Origin: Diplonema papillatum
Taxonomy: Eukaryota > Euglenozoa > Diplonemea > Diplonemida > Diplonemidae
Direction: 5' to 3'
DNA: 64,000 nucleotides
Assembly (NCBI GenBank): GCA_030068145.1
Contig: JAPJBO010000008.1
Span: 620,001-684,000 of the forward strand
In this document: one piece after another, positions 31,620 to 42,100 of the stretch
Layout: the number at the start of each line of letters is the position of its first letter
Position numbering within the stretch: position 1 is the stretch's first letter
Notes under the pieces: model-generated
The model's input: only the letters and a program-made list of their open reading frames with translations
Told to the model about the DNA's origin: nothing
Databases searched by the model: none
Translations under genes and position numbers: made by a program

Positions 31620-32534
31620 TCACTTCCGCGGCCTCTTCGAGGGGTGCTCCCTCCTTTCGTCCCTCTGGTCCGCCTTTTTTGAGAGGTCGGCCATGGACTT
31701 TTGCGCCTGGACCAGAGCCGACTTCGTGAAGTCGGTGTAGTCCAAAGACCCGAACCGGGTCTCCCACGCAATCTGGAATTCGATCCCGTTCGCATGCAAG
31801 CACTTCAGCCGCAGGGCCTCCAGGCGGACCATGATGTGATGGAGCACCTGGAGGATGGGCGGGGTCCGGTACGCCAACGGCATCAGGGCGATAAGAGTGA
31901 CGAAGTGGGTCCGGCGCTCGTGGTCGACCACGCTCCCCGCGTCGTGGGGGTTCTCGGGAACCAAATGGTAGGCGTATCTGCCTTTTATTTCGGACAGGAT
32001 GACTTGGCGCCCCGGAGCCGTCGCCAACCCCTCCACCCAAGTCATGACTCGGCGTGGGTCCACCGCCTCGGTCATGACCGGTGCGGCCTGCGCAGCCATC
32101 GGGAGGCTTTGGAAGGCAGATTGGGCGAACAAAGCGAGGAGAGCGGTCTTGACCGGGCCCTCCTCAACGGCAGCGAGCAATGGCTCTTGAGCCAAGCTCG
32201 GCGGAGCGTCGTGCTCTTGAGCACGAGCGATCCGGACGCGGAACTCTTCTTGAAGAGTGGTGCCAGCCTGGTGCACCGCCACTATGCAGGCGGGGCAAAC
32301 CCACCCGTCCGCCGCTAAGTGGTCTACGAACAGGGGCGCGACTTCCCTTGGGAGCGCCGCTTTGAGGCAGGTGGCCAGACCCCGTTTCCCGCATCGGGCA
32401 CAGAACGCCCCCGCGGTGTGGATCTTTCCACAATCGACACAGCAGTCGACGTCTTCCTCCGCGGCCTCCCACTCGTCGGGGGCGCGGACAACCTGGATCG
32501 GGGACCAATCCACGGCCTTGAACTCACAAGCCAT
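31620..32534 (-). CDS. Gag-like protein of YR retroelement (304 aa)
   Basis: ATG at 32534, just 15 bp from the upstream direct repeat. N-terminal zinc-binding pattern (CCVDCGKIH, FCARCGKRG, WVCPACIVAVH), central LPMAAQ/RRVMTWVEGL region, and a basic tail ending in KRPRK before TGA. Homologous to 6309-7289. It should package the element RNA in the cytoplasm. The Cys/His cluster at the N-terminus, rather than a C-terminal CCHC knuckle, is unusual among gag proteins I know. Confidence 0.75.
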   Translation of the reverse strand: MACEFKAVDWSPIQVVRAPDEWEAAEEDVDCCVDCGKIHTAGAFCARCGKRGLATCLKAALPREVAPLFVDHLAADGWVCPACIVAVHQAGTTLQEEFRVRIARAQEHDAPPSLAQEPLLAAVEEGPVKTALLALFAQSAFQSLPMAAQAAPVMTEAVDPRRVMTWVEGLATAPGRQVILSEIKGRYAYHLVPENPHDAGSVVDHERRTHFVTLIALMPLAYRTPPILQVLHHIMVRLEALRLKCLHANGIEFQIAWETRFGSLDYTDFTKSALVQAQKSMADLSKKADQRDERREHPSKRPRK

Positions 32535-32549
32535 AGCACGAGCAATTAT

Positions 32550-32662
32550 TTTTTGTTTGTGCGATTTAACCTACGTGTGTTCTGGTTAAACCGCTGCCAA
32601 CGTTCTTTTTAGCTGTAACAAATACTGTCTCCAGGGAAGCAGAAATTGGTTGTCGCAAAAAA
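32550..32662. repeat. Upstream direct repeat of YR retroelement (family 2)
   Basis: 113-bp repeat, mate of 28734-28846; expected to hold the promoter of the minus-strand transcript. Solo copy at 17128-17222. Confidence 0.85.
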
Positions 32663-32959
32663 GCGTTGGTTTTCACTGGCCCTGGAAGGACAGGGGGTGT
32701 GGGAGGGCACCAGAATAGGTTGACACCCTCTGAGAACAGGTTTTCTGGAAGATTTCGTCATCTTTCTTCTCACCGGATCAAAGACTTGTCGGAACGCACG
32801 CCGGGATCGCCGAGAAAATGGACGAATGATGATCCCAAAGTGAAGAATTTGTCAATTCCTGGTGAAAACACTGAGGGCGCGCCAATCGCGCCAAACGCGC
32901 CATACAGGGTTTTCTGGCGCGGCCTGGTGCGGCTGGCGCAGGAGCCACACTGCCCCGCA

Positions 32960-33456
32960 CGCGTTACTACGGGGGGAAGGGAGTGAACCGTTCTAATACC
33001 GGCGTCAGATTTTGACTGTCTCCGGAGCGTCGTTCATCGGGTTGCCGCCGGAAGTTACTACGAGCCTGTGCAGTACTGCCCGCCCGATGAGGAGGTAGCA
33101 AGTGTGACGAGAAATCTGGCACTTGGACCGTCTGTTTTGGAAGGGATGCGCGGGAAGATGAAGAAGGTCCTCCAAATCGCTACTCATCCAAACGCGGGAC
33201 GAGCTCATTCGACAAAGGTCTGCTGCAAAGAAGGAGAGTTGCCTTCGGTTCCACCGTTGCCGAATCTGATTGTCAGTGCGTCTAGGTCGAGAAAGACTGT
33301 TGTGGAACAAGTCCCAGCAGGAGGAAGACCTGGTGGCTGGCAGAAAGAGGAAACGAGAAGGCCTGCTCGCATCGATTCGCTCCGATTCGACTGCACGAAG
33401 GAGTGGTCGAAAGTCCTGTTGCTGCAGCAGTGTCGTGCCAGGGGACAAAATCAACA
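32960..33456 (+). other. Possible decayed coding region upstream of the SAP-like ORF
   Basis: One plus frame from 33068 is open to 33487 (VASVTRNLALGPSVLEGMRG; SRSRKTVVEQVPAGGRPGG), but protein-like segments also appear in another frame. Not recognised. Confidence 0.25.
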
Positions 33457-33777
33457 ATGGGGCGCCTTCAGAAGAAAGATTTACTGACGTCGATAGGGTA
33501 TAAAAACATCGACTTTCTGAAAGCGTGTCTCCTCGAACATGAGCTTGATCCTCCGAGGAAGCACAAACGCAAACACTATCGGGCAGCTTTACAGAAGCAC
33601 GATGCGGAGATTCCATTACCCGATCCCGCCCCCGAAGCTGCGAAGAAAGGGGAAGACGAAGAAGTAGCTGCCGATCAAGTGCCTCAGCTCCTTGACAAAC
33701 CCGAGTTGTATTTCATTAAGAGACCATCACATTTCACGTCAGTTTTGTGTTCAGTCATGCATTTCTTGTTTTGCTGA
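33457..33777 (+). CDS. Small protein or exon with SAP-like motif (about 106 aa)
   Basis: ATG at 33457. LQKKDLLTSIGYKNIDFLKA followed by CLLEHELDPPRKHKRKHYRA and LQKHDAE resembles a SAP (DNA-binding helix-extended loop-helix) repeat: L-x-x-x-x-L-x-x-x-G-x-x ... L-x-x-x-L. A Pro/Glu-rich acidic part follows. The C-terminal codons after about 33700 look non-coding, so a splice donor may end the exon earlier. No upstream exon could be joined with confidence. Confidence 0.35.
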   Translation: MGRLQKKDLLTSIGYKNIDFLKACLLEHELDPPRKHKRKHYRAALQKHDAEIPLPDPAPEAAKKGEDEEVAADQVPQLLDKPELYFIKRPSHFTSVLCSVMHFLFC

Positions 33778-35600
33778 CACTGGTAACTCCTAGCCATTCT
33801 TCGCAGTACCGCAGATGTCCAGCGTTTTGGTTGTATTTGCCCTTGTTCCCCCGTCGCTTGCTTTCTTCTGCACGACTTGTTTGTTGACGAAGACGGCGCA
33901 AACAAGTAGACCGTTGAGGCAGCAGACCATGGAGACTCGTCCCATGACCTTTTCGCACCGCCGGACATCCAGAGCTCTATGCAGTACATTTTGAGCACAT
34001 CGCTACTGAACGTCCATTTAATTCTCCTTCGGTGCGGTTGCCTTCGGAGCCGTAGCGCCGCTCCGGTGTGCGAATTAAACTCATGTTGAATGCGCTGTTT
34101 TACGAAACGCACTTCGGCTACGTTCCTTGGCCGGACTGCTGACGCTACGGGATCCTCGGTTGTGCTCCTTAGCTGGATTGCTTGCTCGATGGGATGAGCT
34201 GGCCGGCGTGTGGGCACAGGCGAATGTGGCCGCCACATTGCGGCTGCGGTTGCGGGCCGCGCCGGCGCGACCGCGAGCAGACAGGCTGCGTGCGCGACCA
34301 CGTTGCAGCTGGCCTGCGCTGCCGTGGGCCCGATCGCGCCATTCACGCGGTACCATGGGATTGTCCCAATGACTCCTATCCCAATGGTTCTTTGCCAGCA
34401 GAGAAGAAGGCTGTGGGGTGAGGTGCGGACTGGAACGTCCCTCCTCCCGTTTACACTGGCCACACGCGCGGAAGCGCAGCTGGTGAAACAACGTCCTCCT
34501 TCAACCAGCTTGCGAGCTCCTTTTCCACCACACCTTGCTCAAGGACACGCCTCCGCGAACCGCCGCGAATCCCAGCGTCGTTTAGACGCTGTGGGAGCTT
34601 TTCCGGAAGCTGCTGGGAAGATTCACTGGGAGTGCCACCGCTTGCTGCTTCGTCGGGTACCTTTTTAAACCTTCCTTTGTTCCATTATGCAGCAAGAATT
34701 GCGGAATACATCACACTCGCCACGGTCATCTTTTCTAGCAACTCGGTGTCCATGGGGCTGAAGCAAGCCGGCTGATCGCGCTACGAACTTGGCTGGCATC
34801 CAGCTTGTCGGATGATCCAACGCCCAACTTCACAAAGATACACGAAAAGCGGGTACATGACGGTCTGGAAGGTTGCCCCGAGGAGGCATGAACTTCCCAA
34901 GCCATTGCAACTCTGAAAGAGGTTGTCGAGAACTTCGTCAAGATGGTGACGAAGACTGGTGGATGAGGATGAGTGCAAGACAGATGGTACGTTCAGCGAA
35001 ATGTGCGCCTGTTTTCGAGGAGCGCTTTTTTCAGAGCCTTTTGCTCGGGCAGATGCTACCACAAGGGAAAAAAAACGAGAGTATTTGTTGCCCCTCCTCC
35101 CTTCCAAACTCAGAAAACCCGAAACCTGGAGAAAACATCGCCGAACAAAAATGAAAAATCTGGGTGGAGGTCAAATTTTGCTAAGTACACCCAGCGTTTA
35201 AATCACGTACACCCCTGCTCTGCGCTGCCAGTAACTGCCAGTAACAGCCAGTAACTGCCAGTAACAGCCAGTAACAGCCAGTAACCGCCAGGTAGACTGC
35301 CATGGGACATAAGCTAAAATCAAACGCACCAGAAAAGCCTGTAGGCAAAACCCCGTTTTCACATTTCTTTTGGGTAAGGTGCCTTGGGGGACTAGTCCCC
35401 GTGGGAAATGTGCCCAACGGGGACTAGTCCCCGTGGGAAATTGTTTTCCTCGACTTTTGCCAGGAAAATGCACGTCCCAATTGGGCATATTTCCAACGGG
35501 ACTAGTCCCCTGAGGCACTTTTCCCTTTTTTTAGACGTTCTTGTAGTAAGCGGTCGGTTTTTTGAAGTCTCCGTTTGACTTGTGAGGCGGGGGGGGGGGT
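33778..35600. other. No gene assigned; palindromic and satellite pieces
   Basis: GC-rich 33.9-34.7 kb has overlapping open frames in both strands without recognisable motifs. 35222-35300 is a short CAGTAACTGC(CAGTAACAGC) satellite. 35385-35515 holds three near-palindromic GGGACTAGTCCCC(GTGG) units, with a relative at 41740-41800. Confidence 0.4.
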
Positions 35601-35601
35601 A

Positions 35602-36808
35602 GGGGGGGTCAAAAGCTGTCAAAATAGGTCATTTTTTTGGGAACCACATAGGGGCTCCTGAAAGGCAATAAAATTTGGTAAACCGCCCCAGAACCGTATA
35701 GAAATGCCTAAAACATGCTTTTTGGCTGCTGAAGTGCCCCGAAAAGGCCTTTTTACGACTGCCCAATTTTTGGACTCAGGGTGGACACCGTTTGGTACCG
35801 GTGTTCTTCTTTTTAGGTGACAACCCCAAAAATAGTGACAGCATGAACCGAAGAAGGAAAACAACACTGCTCAAACCTATGTATTTTTACTCAAAAGACT
35901 TTCCTGAGAGTTGGGGATGGTGGGGCTTCGTAGGAGGCATCGACAAGCGACTCAATGAGGTACGGCTTCGTAACGTGCCGCCCCCTCGAGTCCTTGACGT
36001 CAGCGCCAGCTTTCGTAGTGGCCTGTGTCGTGTAGCGTGCTACCGCAAGCTGCAGATACCCTGCCCTGAGCTGCTATGTCGTGGCAGCCCTATGAATCCA
36101 CCGCCGAACCTTTTCGTTCAAGTCCAGTTTTCTATTTTTGTTCAAGCTCAACGTGCGTTGGGGTTAGGTACCAGATACACCCCGGTGACCAGTATTGTCT
36201 TCCGTGCGTGTGCAATGCGACCCTTTCGGGGTGGTGTACGAAAGGCGAACTTGAATAAAAGACACTGTCGCGTGCATCCCTTCAACAAAAACGTTGGGAT
36301 CTGGAAAATCCCACTACGGATGAGAGCATCTCATTGTTTTTCTCGGAAAGACATCGAACTTTGTGAATATCGCCCCAGCAGAAGTTCGGGGAAGAGCTGC
36401 TGCCTGCGGTGTCAACAACACCTCAGCTTGCGCAAGACTCAGAGAGCCTTTTGGGACGTTGTTAACCATCCAGACGAGCAACGTTCATAGCTGCCTTCCT
36501 CCTGGGTGTCGTTTGCCCTTTTGTTGCTTCCATTTGTGGCTGCCTGCACGTGATTGTAGCCTCATCTTTGCATGGTATGAACAGTGAAGCACACACACAG
36601 GCAGCTAGCCGGTACCAAACGGTGTCCACCCTAAAACCATCAACTAATACACCCCCCCCTGGGCCATTTTCCATGAAACTTTCCCCAAAAACACGTTTCC
36701 GGGCATTTCTGAGGCGGGTTGCATGTTTTTTTAGCCTTAAACTGCCGTTAAGTCTACAGGCTGAAAATGTCACCATTTTGACGCAAAAAAAGACCTTTTG
36801 ACCCCCCC
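35602..36808. mobile_element. Inverted-repeat element of ~1.2 kb
   Basis: Ends GGGGGGGTCAAAAG and its inverse (36792-36807). Better conserved inner arms GGGTGGACACCGTTTGGTAC at about 35777 and its inverse at about 36615. The sequence between ends and inner arms is diverged. It encloses a 232-codon plus-strand ORF (35792-36490) of no recognised family, not clearly coding. Confidence 0.5.
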
Positions 36809-38113
36809 TAGGGCTAAGTTGGATGGAAACGCCGTTTCTTTTAGTTTTTTCGAAATATGGAAACGGAAACGGAAACGGAAACGGAAACGTTTCCGTTTCT
36901 TTTAAAAGAAACGCCGGAAGGCTCCTCATGCTGAGGGGTCCTATAGGATACCACTTCGCGGGTCCTTCTGTGTGTCCGTCGGGTGTCCGTTTCCAGCCAA
37001 ATTTTGGCTTTCCTTTCAGAGGGCGGGATCACCTTCTTCTTTTGATCTACCAGCGGGCACTTCTCTTCCTCCGTCTTCTGGCGGGCTCTCTGACTCTTCA
37101 GGGCCCTTCCTGGGCTGTTCTTCGACTTGGCTCGGCCCCTTCTTGTGTGTCGTCGCGGTCTCGTTTGTGCAGAGCAGTCGCTGATGCTCACCGCTTTCTT
37201 TCATCGGCGATCTGACACGAGCAAATAGGTAACCACAAGCTAATGATGCAGAATGTCGTCACATGCGGATGCTGAGGTTTTCTGACACCAGGTTCCACTC
37301 TTCTGTGCCTACCACTTCGTCCTCTGCTGCTTCCAACCCACGTTCTCATGTTTACTTGTATCGGCGGCCGTGCCGAGTGGGGCTTTTTGAATCTGCCGTC
37401 CTCTTCTGCATTGTCGGTGGGGTTCTTCCTGCCGTCGCTGTCTATGCTCCGACAACACCGCCCGATGGTGCCCCTTCCGGTGACGGTTGCCACCCGTCGT
37501 CGTATGCAAGGTGCACTGTGGCAATCGATGTTTAACACACACGTTACTGCGTGGCCATCGCTTTTCTGGCGGGTTCAACATTGCCCCGGCATATGTGTGC
37601 CCTTCTATGCTGATTGCACTCCCTCTTTGTCTTACACCGCTGAAAACCCCCGGTCTTGTAGCCTGTGGTGCGGCGGTGCTCCCGCTGTCCTGAATCAATA
37701 TCAAAATATCTGTATAGCCTATTATTGGAAGCGGATGTGCTTTCCCGATCGTCTTCAGCGCGCTGGCTAACGGCCTCGCATCAACGGAGCATCGTCGCCA
37801 CAACAGCCATTGGTATAAAGAGCTGCAGACCTCAAAGTCATCACAACCGGATGCGTGTGGTTGCGCGGTCGCAACTCTTATGGTTCTTTCCTCCCTCTTT
37901 TTCGGAGCCTCCTTGTCCATGGTTTCCCACTGGATTGCGGGGTCCGCCGTTCGGAACACATTTCCGGTCGGACCTTCAGCCAGTATACTAGTGGCATACC
38001 AGCCGTTTCTTTTGAAAAGAAACGGCGTTTCCATCCACCGCCAAAAAGAAGGAAACGGAAACGGAAACGGAAACGTTTCCAACGTTTCCATCCTACATAG
38101 CCCTAGGGGGGGG
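36802..38113. mobile_element. Inverted-repeat element with (GGAAAC)n arms
   Basis: Left arm CCCCCCCTAGGGCTAAGTTG then GATGGAAACGCCGTTTCTT; right arm is its inverse (CCATCCTACATAGCCCTAGG). Just inside each arm stands a short GGAAAC hexamer array (36858-36890; 38050-38083) ending in a GTTTCC inverse, so each end can fold on itself. A 260-codon minus ORF (37309-38091) fills much of the interior but its start lies in the hexamer array and no motif is seen. It abuts the previous element and shares its poly-C end. Confidence 0.6.
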
Positions 38114-38164
38114 GGGGGGGGGGGGTTTCCGTGCTGTTAGAGCAGTTTTTGTGTCTAACAAATG

Positions 38165-38610
38165 AGACGATGCCAAAACCCCCCCCCTTTGCACTAATAA
38201 AATATTTTTTGACGTCACTCCATACTGGCCCCGAACCCCCATCTGTGTGGCCCAAAACGGGTCCCAAACGGTTTTTGACGGGCTGAGTCGAGGTAAAGGG
38301 GTCTCTGAAGGCCCACGAATGGGCCCAGGTGGGCCCAGGTGGGCCCCGGAGCGGGCTCTCAGTGCGAGGGGGTGTGCCCCCAAAATGGGGTCATTTTCAA
38401 AGCCTCGCCACTACTCAAGCTAGTCAAACACCTTCTGGCCTCCAGCGGGAAACCCAGACTACACAACGACAAGATCGGCTGTGTTCCGCTGTAGATAGCC
38501 ACCAGCGGGTCCTCTTGAAGCCGAAGAGTGTTCTCAGGGGTCACAGATAGCCCTACTTGGCCACCCCGCCTGCAGCGCCTGCAGTGGGCAGGCACACATT
38601 GTAAATAGAG
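38165..38610. repeat. Left long TIR
   Basis: Inverse counterpart is 39640-40084. Confidence 0.8.
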
Positions 38611-38699
38611 TGGGTGCAGCAGGTGCACCCTGCCTTTACCAGCAGTACTAATTAAGAATACAGGTTGACCCAGGAAAACGGAAACTAAGAGAGGGGAAA

Positions 38700-39520
38700 A
38701 TGCCAAAGATCACGGGTCTGGAGTTCGTGGAGTCATCGGTGCGAGCAATGCAGAAGTTATCGCCGTTTCATGAGGAAACAAGACGTGGTCAGTCCATGCA
38801 GAGACGACTCGTAGCCAGCAGGACCTTTTGTGAAAAGGTCTCTGGTGACGACCTGATCGGTTTCTTTCTCGCCCTAATGACAGAGGAGGAGAAGGTTGAC
38901 ATCTGGACGCGCCTTCGCAGCACTTCGGAGCCATCAGCAGGAAACTGGAGATGGTGTCCAAGTCCACAGACATTCTGAACCTCGGGCAAGTTAAAAAAGC
39001 CATCGAACAGATCCGAAACACAACGGCGCCCAAGCTTTGCCTTCGCAGCCAGGTTGCTGAATTTGAGGTGCTCGACATACCGAACCTCATGATGATTTCT
39101 TCTTTCGTGCGAGACCCCCTGACAGGTGCCTTATCGGTACACGAGCACTCTGGCGACAATGGCTTTCTGCTCAAAAAGCGAGTCCACGTCATAAAGTTCA
39201 AGTTTGTTGCCAAGGTTTCGGACAAACTGCCACTGGGCGAGTCAGATACTGACTGCTCAAGGTGTTCAGACGACATTGGCTCAAGTGCTTCCAGTGATGA
39301 ACAGGAGACCGTGGCCGAGAAGATGCAGAAAAAGAGGACAAAGAAGAAAGAGATGTTTGCCAAGATGGCAGACCAGGAAATAAAAAACAGGGCCCGGGGA
39401 AAACATCCACCCAAGGAGAAGCCATCAGCAAAAGCCCAGGCCAAACCGCGTCCAAAGACATCCAAGTCCAGTGAACGGAGTTCAGATGCAGCCCCTCCAA
39501 GCAAGCGTCAGAAAAAGTGA
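38700..39520 (+). pseudogene. Gene carried by the long-TIR element, one frameshift (about 273 aa)
   Basis: Starts MPKITGLEFVESSVRAMQKL at 38700. The first frame is protein-like to IWTRLR near 38915; the second from QHFGAISRKLEMVSKS (about 38919) to a stop at 39518-39520. The two read as one protein with a single -1-type shift, or a very short intron. The N-terminal half is helical; the middle has FEVLDIPNLMMISSFVRDPL and RVHVIKFKFVAKVSD; the C-terminal ~90 residues are Ser/Lys/Pro rich with a nuclear-signal-like end (PPSKRQKK). No DDE, YR, HUH or zinc motif was recognised, so I cannot call it a transposase. Being the only gene in a recently duplicated-site element, it is the prime suspect or the cargo. 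Confidence 0.55.
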
Positions 39521-39639
39521 AGTCGCCATCTCCACCTCTTGGTTCTTTTGCATTTTTCCACCTTATATTCTGCGTTTTCCTGGTAAGCACTGTGTTCTCA
39601 AAAGCGGGTGAAGCCGGATTCTAGGCAGGGCGCACTTGC

Positions 39640-40084
39640 ACACCGCACATTCTAAGCGTGTGCCTGCCCACTGCAGGCGCTGCGCACATGGGGCTAACTG
39701 TGACCCCCGAGAGCATTCTTCGGCTTCAAGAGGACCCGCTGGTGGCTATCTACGGCGGAACACAGCCGATCTTGTCGTTTTGAAGTCTGGGTTTCCCGCT
39801 GGAGGCCAGAAAGTGTTTGACTAGCTTGAGTAGTGGCGAGGCCCGAAAATGACCCCATTTTGGGGACTCTCCCCCTCGCGCTCCAGGGGCCTACCTGGGC
39901 CTACCTGGGCCCACCTGGGCCTATTCGTGGGCCTTCAGAGACCCCTTTACCTCGACTCAGCCCGCCAAAAACCGTTTGGGAACCGTTTTGGGCCACACAG
40001 GTGGGGGTTCGGGGCCAGTATGGGGTGACATCAAAAAAAGTTTTATTAGTGCAAAGGGGGGGGGGGGGGGGTTTGGCATCGTAC
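39640..40084. repeat. Right long TIR
   Basis: Inverse counterpart of 38165-38610. Confidence 0.8.
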
Positions 40085-40090
40085 CAAATG

Positions 40091-40560
40091 CAATTTGTCA
40101 AGAACAAAAACAGATCGATGGCAGCGTACTATCCTCACTCCCGTTAGATGAACAAAACAGGTTTGAAGGAAGTGCGCACAAACAATTTTTAGGGGCACGG
40201 CAGCATCGAAGCAGTTTCGAGGTTCGTTGTGCGTGCGGGTTGTCGTTTTGTTTTCTCGCAAAGAGATCTCTTCCGCCTTGAACTCTGCGCAACAGTTGCT
40301 AAACGACTCTCGTTGTTGCCACGACTGAATGCTTGTAGTTCCTCCGCTTCCACGAAACCACATCTGACATACGAAGTAACGGACAATCAGCATCAACTGA
40401 CCAAGGGTGATGACAATCATGAGACAAAGGGTGCCTGTTCTTCGCGTTTGCATCCAACCGCCACCAAATCATGGAAGAAGATCCGCACGGCGCTTTCTAG
40501 CGTTATTTCTTTCTTTTTGCTAGTGCGCAGCAGTGCTCCCGCTAACCTCACTTTTAGTGA
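40091..40560. other. Flank repeat of the long-TIR insertion
   Basis: 40091-40190 is the inverted copy of 16070-16165 and continues the interrupted repeat. The rest shows no gene. Confidence 0.5.
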
Positions 40561-42100
40561 GGAAACCCAAAGACCTGGTTTAGGCTTTTGGGGGGGGTAT
40601 TTCCCTTCGAGCCAGCAAAACAAATTTAATTCCCTAACAGCCAGCAAAAACAAATTTAATTCCCTTGTAGCACTTGACCAGAACAGTCCACCAGCCTGGA
40701 CACCAGTCCCACCAGTCCGGACGCCTGGACAGGATGACCAGTTCTACCAGCCTGAGTGATTTCTCAGTTTGAAAGTACGAATCACAGGACGTGTAAAACA
40801 CCGCAACGGAGCAGGCGCCCGGCAGGCATTAGGCTCGGTCAGGACTGATCCCTCACACCGAAGTGATCACGGGTTGCCTTGTGAGCGCTAGATGCGCGGG
40901 GCTGAACTCAGGCTGCATGAGTGGGTTTTGTCAGGTAACGATGGGCCTCCACACCAGATCTCAAGAGTAAGCTTCGTTTCCAAATGTCGTGATCAAGTCT
41001 GTATACCCACAGAAGGCGCGAACTTAACGCAAGGACCCTTCAGACCTGGAACGCATTGGTCAGAAAGCAAACACCGCAACGGAGCAGGCGCCCGGCAGGC
41101 ATTAGGCTCGGTCAGGACTGATCCCTCACACCGAAGTGATCATGGGTTGCCTTGTGAGCGCTAGGTGCGCGGGGCTGAACTCAGGCTGCATAGTGGGTTT
41201 GCTGAACTGCCGTAGCATCGATCAGCGAGTAAACGTATCCATCCCTGGCCGTGGCGCTCGATGGCTTCGGTAAACCGCATCGCGTATACAGACGAGACTT
41301 GACTCCGTACTTAGAGAGCGAATTCTGTTGATCGTAGTGCAGATGACTTTACGCAGGATGATGCAATATTCCCCCCCCCTTCCCGCTTTGTCCTCCCAAA
41401 AAAAAAGGGGATACCTGCCAGGATGCATGCCTTTGACGAAACAATCATGGCTCACGAACGAAGCAAAGGGATGGATGGAAGGGATAAGCACACCCTGAAA
41501 AAGGATACACATGCGTGCAAAAGCAAGCCCGTACAGATGGAGGAACCGACCGGGTTATTGTGAAACACGCGAACATGCAATAGGAATAGGGCTGTCCCTA
41601 CATTTTACAGTGCCGTAGGGGGTTCGCGCGGACATGAATCCTTTCTGAATCAAACTGAGGCGCCTTGATTATACAGTGAGTTTGATTGACGGGTTTGCTG
41701 GAATAGTAAGAATACTGATTGCTCCTGGGGAGTGATCAGTGCTTCAGGGGACCAGTCCCTGTCAACTCCTGTAGGAAATTGTTTTCCTCAACTGTTGTCA
41801 GGGAGATGCACTTTGCAAATTATGAGCAAAATCTGGAGGCATTGGCAAAAATGGCCAACACTTGGCCAAAGTCTAAACCCGGAAACAGAGGCCAAAATAG
41901 GCCAAACTATGGGCAAATCGGTCAAAATGGCAAAAAATGGCCAAAATGGGTCAAAATAGGCCTACATCTGGAAAATGTGAAAATTCCAAAAAAAAGTGCT
42001 GTTGCTGGCTATAAGGGAATTAAATTTGTTTCTGCTGGCTGTTAGGGAATTTCAATTGTACCTGCTGGCTATAAGGTAAATTGCTCTTTTTTTTCTCCCC
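40561..42100. mobile_element. Inverted-repeat element with internal 135-bp direct repeat
   Basis: Arms at 40611-40670 and 42003-42056: CCAGCAAAAACAAATTTAAT against ATTAAATTTGTTTCTGCTGG, each present twice per end. Inside, CACCGCAACGGAGCAGGCGC and the following ~135 bp occur at 40798-40928 and 41070-41205 in the same orientation. No coding capacity. Exact ends not determined. Confidence 0.5.

Larger units (their letters stand above)
28350..32952. mobile_element. TIR element copy 2, carrying a nested YR retroelement
   Basis: Same family as 25826-26712 in opposite orientation: starts CAGTGTGG at 28350 and ends CCACACTG at 32952. Exact 7-bp target duplication CCCCGCA at 28343-28349 and 32953-32959. 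The element's own sequence is split at about 28733/32663 by the retroelement; by comparison with copy 1 (around 26100-26130) about a dozen bases were lost at the junction. Confidence 0.88.
38165..40084. mobile_element. Long-TIR element (1,920 bp) with 6-bp TSD and internal gene
   Basis: TIRs of about 430 bp (38167-38610 inverted against 39640-40082), ~85-90% alike by eye, starting ACGATGCCAAA then poly-C. Target duplication CAAATG at 38159-38164 and 40085-40090. The related repeat at 16120-16200 (inverted) runs straight through this point, giving an empty site. The arms read AAACCGTTT, CTCGACTCAG, GGGCCCACCTGGGCC-type words, and include part of what looks like old gene sequence. The single gene between the arms is described below. 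Confidence 0.85.

Noticed and set aside
30733-32040. N-terminal ~430 codons of a 992-codon minus-strand frame ahead of the RT
   Set aside because: This part overprints the gag and recombinase genes in another frame and has arbitrary composition; only its end (from about 30732) is protein-like.
37309-38091. 260-codon minus-strand ORF in the GGAAAC element
   Set aside because: It starts inside the hexamer array and shows no motif or coding bias that I can see.
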